DNA of 14,833 nt from JAYUHK01 sp043767025 (GTDB taxonomy: Bacteria; Bacteroidota; Bacteroidia; Chitinophagales; Saprospiraceae), in the NCBI GenBank assembly GCA_043767025.1, contig JAYUHK010000064.1, forward strand, positions 1 through 14,833. Direction: 5' to 3'. Positions within the stretch are counted from its first letter, which is position 1. Every line of letters begins with the position of its first letter. The notes beneath the pieces were generated by a model. That model saw nothing but the letters and a program-made list of their open reading frames with translations, had not been told where the DNA came from and did no database searches. The position numbers and the translations under genes are program-made. This document shows positions 1 through 5,345 of the stretch, piece after piece.

Positions 1-60
1 ATAAGTTTTTAGTTTTTAATTTTGAGTCATCATAAACTATTGAAAATCAATGAATTATGT
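1..60. repeat. Palindromic intergenic repeat, copy 1 (may be cut by window edge)
   Basis: This 60-nt AT-rich element matches 12281-12340 at roughly three quarters of positions, in the same orientation. The shared part is a T-rich lead (TTTTTAG runs) followed by a 29-nt imperfect hairpin at 31-59. In the hairpin, CATAA at 31-35 pairs with TTATG at 55-59, an inner stem around ATTG/CAAT closes it, and the loop is 5 nt. Copy 2 has the same size and architecture. It encodes nothing visible and may extend left of the window. The match was made by eye. Confidence 0.55.
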
Positions 61-203
61 CGAATATTAAATGTCATCTATTTAAGTGTAAGAACTTAAT
101 GATTAATTTTTAGTTTTTATTTGCACAAATAACTATTAATCAATTAGTTACAATATTCTAAATTCACAAATAATTCTGTTAAAATACTTAAAAAATTTGA
201 AAA
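61..203. other. Gene-free AT-rich leader with a degraded third repeat copy
   Basis: No coding region is visible between the first repeat and the DCC gene. Positions 102-115 repeat exactly a 14-mer found in the lead of repeat copy 2 (12294-12307). They are followed by a weak hairpin, TAACTA at 130-135 with TAGTTA at 145-150, in about the place where the other copies carry their stem. I read this as a decayed member of the same family. The promoter of the DCC gene should lie here, but I see no good TAnnTTTG box. Confidence 0.35.
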
Positions 204-602
204 ATGACGATTGTATTGTTCGACGGAGTTTGTAATTTTTGCACCAATTTCGTACAGTTTTTGATTCGGCACGACCACAAAAAAGTGTTCCATTTCGCAT
301 CCTTACAATCCGAAGTCGGCAAAAAAATACTCCTCCAACACGGACTCGACCCCAATTCATTGAACACTTCCGTCCTCATCGCAGAAGGCAAAAGCTACCT
401 TCGCTCGGAGGCTGGTTTGCGAATATTGAAGCTGCTCGGCGGTGGCTGGCGGCTTTTTTATGCCCTAATTTTCGTCCCCACTTTCGTCCGCGACGGCGTT
501 TACGGCATCATCGCGCGCAATCGCTATCGGTGGTTCGGCAGGCGAGAACAGTGCATCGTTCCGTCAGAGGAAGTCAAAGAACGATTTTTGGACTTAAAAT
601 AA
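204..602 (+). CDS. DCC-family (DUF393) thiol-disulfide oxidoreductase-like protein
   Basis: This 132-residue protein opens with the family signature DGVCNFC at residues 7-13, which contains two cysteines in a CxxC motif (C10, C13). A later RNRYRWFG stretch near residues 104-111 and a third cysteine before VPSEE are also typical of the family. DCC proteins are small thioredoxin-like proteins presumed to handle thiol-disulfide exchange; their substrates are mostly unknown. There is no signal peptide, so the protein is probably cytoplasmic or loosely membrane-associated. The ATG at 204 puts the motif at the very N-terminus, as usual in the family. The gene converges on the Omp85 gene, and their coding ends overlap by 9 nt, which leaves no room for a separate terminator. 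Family assignment is firm and biochemical role is not. Confidence 0.9.
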   Translation: MTIVLFDGVCNFCTNFVQFLIRHDHKKVFHFASLQSEVGKKILLQHGLDPNSLNTSVLIAEGKSYLRSEAGLRILKLLGGGWRLFYALIFVPTFVRDGVYGIIARNRYRWFGRREQCIVPSEEVKERFLDLK

Positions 603-2405
603 ACTGACGTATCCGAAATGGATTTTTCCAGCTCGAATGTCGAAGTTTGTTGCGTCTGTGCGTCCCAATGCGTAGCTCAAAGCAAAAATACCTACCGCAG
701 TTTCAAAATTGATGCCCGCACCCAATCCCAACGGGTGGTCGAATCGACGGCGGTTGGCGGTCACATCTTCCAAATACGCATAATCTGAAAATAAATAAAA
801 ATTAGAATTTTTACCCAATAAAAATCGGTATTCAAGTGTAAAAACACCATACAAACTTGAAAAAAACTGTTCTTCATCAAAGCCTCGCAACAAACGATTG
901 CCTCCAATTCTGAACTGTTCATTTCGATACAGTGGTTTTTCGGAAAAAACTCCACCGAAGCGCAAGGCAGTTTTTAATGCTGAACGTCGAAACAAAGGAA
1001 AATAATATTCTGCCTGCCCTTGTATTTTGTATTGAAAAGTTTTTAGTTGCACAGAATCGTACAGCGAAGAAAAATTAAAATTCGGTTGAGAATCGTCTGT
1101 AAGGTTCAAAATAGAACTGTTTTTTGTGACTTTTCGGATTCCCGCGCCTGCGCGAAACAAGTAATTCCAACCATTTCTCGGATTGAACCGATAATCCAAT
1201 CGTTGCCGACTTATTTCCACGCCAAGAGCCGTATTTTGTACGTCCAACGCCGTCGGAAGTGTCTTGGACGCTCGAATTTGACCCTTATTGACGCTCAACA
1301 GCGACGACGAGGCTACATTCAAAAATGCTTTCAAATAATTGCCCGCTCCCTCTTGCAAATACTGAAGCCCGAGGTCAAAAGATACATCAATATTGGTCGT
1401 ATCTCGCTTGTAAAGGTCGAATTTTGTGTCTATCCCAAGCGGAGTATCCAACAAATAGGGATAAGAAATTTGTACTTTTAGCTGTTGCGTTTGAGGTCTA
1501 AGTTGCTGAAAATCAAAGTAAAGCCGCTCGCCTCGACTGAGCAAATTATACATATCCGCATTGGCTGTCCCCGTGAGAATATAGCGATTGCCACCCGTCG
1601 AAGCGGCATTGGGATTGGGCAACAAACCCAACAAAAAATCAAAACGGCTCGCATTTTTTTTTGCAATAAAAAGATGAATCGCAGCTTTATCCTCTTTGAA
1701 TGTGACGACAGCGTCCTTCTTTTCTTCCACAAATGGCAGTTCTTTCAGTCGGTCGCGAATTTTTTTTAATCTGCTTTTGTCATAAGCTGTGCCGATGCGA
1801 AGCCCCAAATAATTCTCCAAAAAACCTTTACCAACCACCGTTTCACTGTCCTGTTCTATGTCACTAATTGTGATAAATTTATATTTTTTAAAAAAAAGTC
1901 TTGCGGAAATCTCCTGATTAGAAGTGATTACAATGCTATCCAAGCGAGCAGACGCAAAAGGAAATCCATTGTTTTCGGTGAATGTTAGCAGCGACTCCTG
2001 AAATTTTACAAACTCTTGATAATCAAATTTTTGACCACTCCACAGATTGCCGCGATACCCGATTTTACTCAAAAAAATCGGGTCTATATCGCTCCGCACC
2101 GTCGCCCAATAAAATGACTTACGGACTTGAAAATACGCCATAAACATACTGTCCTTTCTCTGCACACTGTCCAAAGAAGCCGCCAAAAAGCCTTTATTCT
2201 GGAATTTTTGAAGTACGGACCTAACTTCTTTTTGGAGTAAAATAGAATCTTTGAAGTTGGATTGTGAATTAATCTTATTTTTTAAAATAAAATTTTTGTC
2301 GTAATCTGTGACAATTATTTTTAGCACGAAATTAGACTGTCCTCGCAAACTCATCTGGAAGAAAAGAAGAAGAAAGGCAAGAAGAAATTTATTTTTTGAC
2401 ATCAT
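594..2405 (-). CDS. Omp85-superfamily outer-membrane protein (BamA/TamA-like)
   Basis: The protein has about 603 residues. It starts with a signal peptide (MMSKNKFLLAFLLLFFQ, with likely cleavage after LRGQ), followed by roughly 230 residues of POTRA-like alpha/beta repeats. A C-terminal beta-barrel of about 345 residues ends in phenylalanine (YVSLF). The barrel contains IGGNRLLRGFDEE, with R507-G508-F509, matching the RGF motif of the Omp85 substrate-loop region. Such proteins fold or translocate other outer-membrane proteins. At about 600 residues with few POTRA units, it is closer to TamA-like paralogues than to full-length BamA, which is usually longer. An ATG also exists at 2441, but it would put 12 unlikely residues before the signal peptide. 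ATG 2405 or 2402 is preferred. It is the last gene of the gcvH-vanZ-folA run and may also have its own promoter inside the end of folA. Confidence 0.85.
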   Translation of the reverse strand: MMSKNKFLLAFLLLFFQMSLRGQSNFVLKIIVTDYDKNFILKNKINSQSNFKDSILLQKEVRSVLQKFQNKGFLAASLDSVQRKDSMFMAYFQVRKSFYWATVRSDIDPIFLSKIGYRGNLWSGQKFDYQEFVKFQESLLTFTENNGFPFASARLDSIVITSNQEISARLFFKKYKFITISDIEQDSETVVGKGFLENYLGLRIGTAYDKSRLKKIRDRLKELPFVEEKKDAVVTFKEDKAAIHLFIAKKNASRFDFLLGLLPNPNAASTGGNRYILTGTANADMYNLLSRGERLYFDFQQLRPQTQQLKVQISYPYLLDTPLGIDTKFDLYKRDTTNIDVSFDLGLQYLQEGAGNYLKAFLNVASSSLLSVNKGQIRASKTLPTALDVQNTALGVEISRQRLDYRFNPRNGWNYLFRAGAGIRKVTKNSSILNLTDDSQPNFNFSSLYDSVQLKTFQYKIQGQAEYYFPLFRRSALKTALRFGGVFSEKPLYRNEQFRIGGNRLLRGFDEEQFFSSLYGVFTLEYRFLLGKNSNFYLFSDYAYLEDVTANRRRFDHPLGLGAGINFETAVGIFALSYALGRTDATNFDIRAGKIHFGYVSLF

Positions 2406-2430
2406 TGGTTCGAGCGTTAGAACGCCAAAA

Positions 2431-2464
2431 CAAGGGTACAAATTTCATAACCGTCGTTCCAAAA
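2431..2464 (-). promoter_or_regulatory. Candidate internal promoter for the Omp85 gene
   Basis: On the minus strand, TTTTG (2464-2460) is followed after 21 bp by TACCCTTG (2438-2431), one mismatch from the Bacteroidota -7 consensus TAnnTTTG. Transcription would begin near 2424, ahead of ATG 2405/2402 but after ATG 2441, which supports the shorter protein start. A small inverted repeat, GCGTT-AG-AACGC (2414-2425), lies at the predicted transcript start. Confidence 0.35.
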
Positions 2465-2942
2465 TGCGAAAGACGTAATCAAATTCATTTTTTTCGTCCT
2501 TGGCGTGGGCAATTCTGGAGCTTTCCTTCCAATCTTTTTCGGCAATATTTGGGAAAAAAATATCGCCATCAGGCACTAATAAATCAACTTCGGTCACATA
2601 TATTTTGTCCCAAAACTCGACCGTCTGTTGATAAATCTCTCCGCCGCCAATAACAAAAGCCTCCGACTCGCCGTTGTCGTGCGCCATTTCCAACGCTTCC
2701 TCGACCGTCCGAGCCACCAAACAGCCAGAAGTCGCAAAAAAAAGATTGCGCGAAATGACAATATTGGTGCGTTGAGGGAGCGGTTTGCCGATAGACTCGT
2801 AACATTTTCGCCCCATAATGACATGGTGCTGGAGCGTCGTTTGCTTAAAATACCGCAAATCGGCAGGCAAATACCAAGGAATTTGGTTGTTCCGCCCAAT
2901 CACATTTTGTTGCGCAGTTGCGACGATAGCAGAAACATTCAT
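2445..2942 (-). CDS. folA: Dihydrofolate reductase
   Basis: The 165-residue product has the length and motifs of bacterial type I dihydrofolate reductase, which reduces dihydrofolate to tetrahydrofolate with NADPH. The IPWYLPADL segment (residues 21-29) carries the catalytic acid at D28, equivalent to D27 of E. coli. It is followed by an IMGRKCYESIG nucleotide-binding segment, in which the usual Thr-Trp pair is Cys-Tyr, and by the FVIGGGEIY glycine motif. The open frame continues upstream to 3035, but those 31 residues are AT-rich translation that overlaps the vanZ end and a hairpin. The ATG at 2942 gives the canonical MNVSAIVA N-terminus. It lies 50 bp after vanZ. Together with gcvH upstream, it suggests a folate/one-carbon theme. 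Confidence 0.93.
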   Translation of the reverse strand: MNVSAIVATAQQNVIGRNNQIPWYLPADLRYFKQTTLQHHVIMGRKCYESIGKPLPQRTNIVISRNLFFATSGCLVARTVEEALEMAHDNGESEAFVIGGGEIYQQTVEFWDKIYVTEVDLLVPDGDIFFPNIAEKDWKESSRIAHAKDEKNEFDYVFRILERRL

Positions 2943-2967
2943 ACAAAAATAATCTAAAAATTTACCT

Positions 2968-3001
2968 AAAATGTGACAAAAAGTATTTTTTGTCACATTT
3001 T
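2968..3001 (-). terminator. Perfect 15-bp hairpin at the end of vanZ
   Basis: AAAATGTGACAAAAA (2968-2982) and TTTTTGTCACATTTT (2987-3001) are perfectly complementary around a 4-nt loop. The hairpin spans the vanZ stop codon (2993-2995) and lies just before folA on the minus strand. It lacks a long U-tract and a GC-rich stem, so it could be a weak terminator or attenuator, an mRNA-stabilising structure, or a protein-binding palindrome. Confidence 0.5.
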
Positions 3002-3361
3002 TCGAGTAAAAAAAATAAAGTAAAATAAAATACACGCCGAAAAAGCACCCGTGCTATTTGCCAGCTCGTCCAACCACTCGAAGCTTCGCCCCGCAGAAAC
3101 AGCAGTTTGTATCACCTCCATCGCCAGCCCATAGATAGAAACGCAAATCCAAACCGCTATTGCCAATCGAATGGAAATACGCTCGAAAGTCCGCATTACG
3201 AGCCAAGCCAACGTGCTGTACATAACAAAATGCACGAGCTTGTCGAAGTGGCGAATGTGAGAAAAAAGAGCGATTTTCGGCACCGCACTACTCGGCATCT
3301 GCGACAAAGTAGTCACCACCAAGCACCACAAGACGACGGGAATCCATTTTTTTAATGTCAA
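2993..3361 (-). CDS. VanZ-like family membrane protein
   Basis: The 122-residue protein has hydrophobic segments near residues 7-20, 43-58, 64-83 and 103-117, consistent with four membrane passes. Typical VanZ-like features are the FDKLVHFVMY stretch in the second segment, the GLAMEVIQ segment, and FEWLDELANSTGA, which matches the conserved D-x-x-x-N-x-x-G pattern of the family. The family is named after a teicoplanin-resistance protein, but most members have no known role and nothing here indicates glycopeptide resistance. The ATG at 3361 follows gcvH by 21 bp, so the two are probably co-transcribed. I recall a gcvH-vanZ pairing as common in Bacteroidota. The stop codon is buried in a perfect hairpin. 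Confidence 0.85.
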   Translation of the reverse strand: MTLKKWIPVVLWCLVVTTLSQMPSSAVPKIALFSHIRHFDKLVHFVMYSTLAWLVMRTFERISIRLAIAVWICVSIYGLAMEVIQTAVSAGRSFEWLDELANSTGAFSACILFYFIFFTRKM

Positions 3362-3382
3362 AATACTATTTTTTAGCCAATT

Positions 3383-3775
3383 TTAAGCCACTAATTCCTC
3401 ATAAGCGTCCGCCGTCATAAGGTCAGCCAATTCCTCTGGGTGCGTAACACGGATTTTCACAATCCAACCTTTTCCGTAGGGGTCTTCGTTGATTAGTGCG
3501 GGATTATCGCCTCCTTTGTCGCTCAGTTCGGTATTGAACTCCAAAACTTCGCCACTCACAGGCATAAAAAGCTCCGAAGTTGTCTTGACGGCTTCCACCG
3601 TGCCGAATTCCTTGTCGCGAGCAAGTATTTTACCGACCGTATCCACCTCTATATAGACAAGTTCGCCGAGTTCGCCCTGCGCAAACTCCGTGATTCCGAT
3701 GGTCGCGGTGCCATCTTCGTGAATCAAAATCCACTCGTGTTCTTTGGTGTACTTCAAATTTTCTGGAAAAATCAT
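3383..3775 (-). CDS. gcvH: Glycine cleavage system H protein
   Basis: This 130-residue lipoyl-domain protein shuttles the methylamine group of glycine between the P, T and L proteins of the glycine cleavage system and delivers one-carbon units to tetrahydrofolate. The opening KYTKEHEWI and the lipoylation segment GTVEAVKTTSELF, with the modified lysine at K64, are diagnostic. So is the NEDPYGKGWIVKI stretch near the end. The DKGGDN loop before it looks one or two residues longer than usual. The gene is first in the minus-strand run and starts about 15 bp after a TATTTTTG box inside a perfect palindrome. GcvP, GcvT and the L protein are not in the window. Confidence 0.96.
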   Translation of the reverse strand: MIFPENLKYTKEHEWILIHEDGTATIGITEFAQGELGELVYIEVDTVGKILARDKEFGTVEAVKTTSELFMPVSGEVLEFNTELSDKGGDNPALINEDPYGKGWIVKIRVTHPEELADLMTADAYEELVA

Positions 3776-3780
3776 ATTTT

Positions 3781-3798
3781 TTATTTTTGCAAAAATAA
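3781..3798 (-). promoter_or_regulatory. Palindromic -7 box upstream of gcvH
   Basis: The 18-bp sequence TTATTTTTGCAAAAATAA is a perfect palindrome. Each strand contains TATTTTTG, a match to the Bacteroidota -7 consensus TAnnTTTG. The minus-strand reading (3797-3790) would start the gcvH transcript with a leader of roughly 8 nt. The plus-strand reading (3782-3789) points to the secreted-protein gene with a much longer leader. No clear -33 TTG partner is seen at normal spacing, so this remains a candidate. Confidence 0.4.
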
Positions 3799-3884
3799 GA
3801 GTTTTTTAGATGTTTTTTAAAAAAAATACGACTTCGTCAAAAAATTAATAAAATTTTTTCCTCCATACATATACTTTTATTTTA

Positions 3885-3892
3885 TATATTTG
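3885..3892 (+). promoter_or_regulatory. Candidate -7 element for the 3929-8095 gene run
   Basis: TATATTTG matches TAnnTTTG exactly. It would start transcription around 3899, a few bases before the ATG at 3906. It overlaps the TTG codon at 3890, so that codon cannot be the start if this promoter is used. No good -33 TTG is visible at the expected distance. Confidence 0.4.
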
Positions 3893-3905
3893 CAGTTCCG
3901 TCACA

Positions 3906-3932
3906 ATGAACATAAATTACTACAAATTTTGA
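3906..3932 (+). other. Nine-codon upstream ORF ending on TTGA, or broken start of the next gene
   Basis: An ATG at 3906 opens a short frame, MNINYYKF then TGA at 3930-3932. The stop overlaps TTG 3929-3931, which lies in the frame of the downstream secreted protein. Adding one T to the four-T run at 3927-3930 would join the two frames into a conventional signal-peptide N-terminus (MNINYYKFLIQII). It is therefore either a coupled leader ORF or the real start separated by a one-base loss. Confidence 0.45.
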
Positions 3933-5311
3933 TACAAATTATTTTCCAACCCAACAAGTATTTTTTTTACCCTGTCACGTTTTTAGTTTTTAATCTATTT
4001 TTTGGAGCTGCTACAAATAATTTATCTGCGCAAACTTTCGCCTCTCAAAAAATAGAAAACGATGTATTTAGAAAACAAAATCCTGCTCGCCTGCGACACT
4101 ACAAAGGTAGAATTGACGACCTGAACGATGTCGCCGTTACGCTTTCGGTAGAAAATCAGAGCCAATGTGTCGGCACATTAACGTATCTGCGAAGCGGTAG
4201 TCATTTCCTCCTGAAAGGAACGATTGAGCAGGATTCGATGCTTTTGCTGCACGAATTTTATGCCGATACACTGCTTTCAGGAGAATGGAAAGGTATCTTG
4301 AAAGATAAAAATATGCTTTTAGATTGGAGTAATGTAGGCAATACGTTGGGTTCCACCATGTCACTAATAGAAGTAAAAAAAGAAATTATTACACCTTCCT
4401 ATTGTGGCGATGACAAATGGATTCGCAGCTATTATGGTTCGTTTCTACAGAGCGAAGCAGTTATTATCCTCCAAAAAAATACCGACCAACGGCTCACAGG
4501 TACTGTTTTTATTGAGAAAGAAAAACGCACCTACAATATTAGCGGCACCTTATCCGAGAATAATTTGACTACTTCGATGACCCTAAAAAACGACTACGAC
4601 CAGATAGTCGGAACTATGAACTGCCGTACTAACAACGGACAGTTGGATTTAAGGCGAGTCACATTTGTGGATAAAAATAAAAATAATTCTTATACTTCTT
4701 TCGAACTAAAAGAACAACTTTCAGTTGGCTGCATCGAATATGCTGACTTCATGATGTGCTACGATTTACTTTTCCCTAAAACCAACCAAATCGTTTTCAA
4801 CCATTGGATGGACGAAGTAAACGCCCAGTGGATAGAAGAATGTCGCGCCCACGCCGAGCGAATAAAACAACAATTTGTGACATTCTCTCCTGCTCTGCGA
4901 GCGGCGGTGCGAGCTTACGCTTGGACAGAAATGAGCCAAATCTCTGACCGATATTTATCGGGATTGGTCACTTTCAGCCGCACTTGGGAAGAACGAAATG
5001 AAAGTAAATCCTTCAATTTTGACCTTTTAGACGGCGGCAAAGAAGTCACAAAAAGCCAATTATTTAAAAAAAATACCGATTACGAAACCTTTATTCAAGA
5101 GTATATTTTTCAGGAATTGAAGCGACATCCGCGCTATTCGAGCGATGCTGAATTTAAAACTTGGGCAGAAAAAGAACCTTATACTTTATTTACCATCGGA
5201 CAAAGCGGACTAATTTTTTTCTCTACCTTTAATCCCGTTTACGGTAGGCTGCGAATCACGATACCGTACGACCAACTTCGCCCTTTTTTGGCACGAACAA
5301 TGGAAAATTAA
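3929..5311 (+). CDS. Secreted protein: duplicated beta domain plus DUF3298-like C-terminus
   Basis: From TTG 3929 the product has 460 residues; the frame opens further upstream at TTG 3890, inside a promoter box. A hydrophobic segment (TFLVFNLFFGAA) then NNLSAQ looks like a signal peptide. Two similar domains of about 92 residues follow, at roughly residues 58-149 and 169-260. Each has a Y-x-G start, GT[LV] strands and a [KS]GT[IL] strand. The rest resembles DUF3298: FNFDLLDGGKEVTKSQLF, then a late segment ending ITIPYDQLRPFL. DUF3298 occurs at the C-terminus of anti-sigma factor RsiV and in many exported proteins. The location is probably periplasmic or extracytoplasmic, and the role is unknown. 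No in-frame ATG exists before mature-protein sequence, so the start is unresolved. The next gene follows after 34 bp. Confidence 0.7.
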   Translation: MIQIIFQPNKYFFYPVTFLVFNLFFGAATNNLSAQTFASQKIENDVFRKQNPARLRHYKGRIDDLNDVAVTLSVENQSQCVGTLTYLRSGSHFLLKGTIEQDSMLLLHEFYADTLLSGEWKGILKDKNMLLDWSNVGNTLGSTMSLIEVKKEIITPSYCGDDKWIRSYYGSFLQSEAVIILQKNTDQRLTGTVFIEKEKRTYNISGTLSENNLTTSMTLKNDYDQIVGTMNCRTNNGQLDLRRVTFVDKNKNNSYTSFELKEQLSVGCIEYADFMMCYDLLFPKTNQIVFNHWMDEVNAQWIEECRAHAERIKQQFVTFSPALRAAVRAYAWTEMSQISDRYLSGLVTFSRTWEERNESKSFNFDLLDGGKEVTKSQLFKKNTDYETFIQEYIFQELKRHPRYSSDAEFKTWAEKEPYTLFTIGQSGLIFFSTFNPVYGRLRITIPYDQLRPFLARTMEN

Positions 5312-5345
5312 TTGTATCGGTGGCTAAAAAACAATTTTTTTACGC

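Noticed and set aside
148..607. Alternative frames on both strands overlapping the DCC gene
   Set aside because: They are shadows: the DCC frame has the DGVCNFC signature and normal length, while the others have no family features.
2441..2443. ATG-led longer start for the Omp85 gene
   Set aside because: It adds 12 non-signal-like residues before a good signal peptide and lies upstream of the candidate promoter start.
2944..2951. CAAAAATA as a minus-strand -7 box for folA
   Set aside because: Transcription would start inside the folA coding region; no suitable -33 element is seen.
2968..3001. The TGTGA/TCACA palindrome as a CRP-type binding site
   Set aside because: The half-sites are 16 bp apart; CRP sites have a 6-bp spacer.
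2943..3035. N-terminal extension of folA
   Set aside because: It runs through a hairpin and the end of vanZ, and the DHFR fold begins exactly at ATG 2942.
3979..3994. Sixteen bases identical to positions 5-20
   Set aside because: The sequence is T-rich, inside a signal-peptide coding region and without the repeat's hairpin, so chance similarity is likely.
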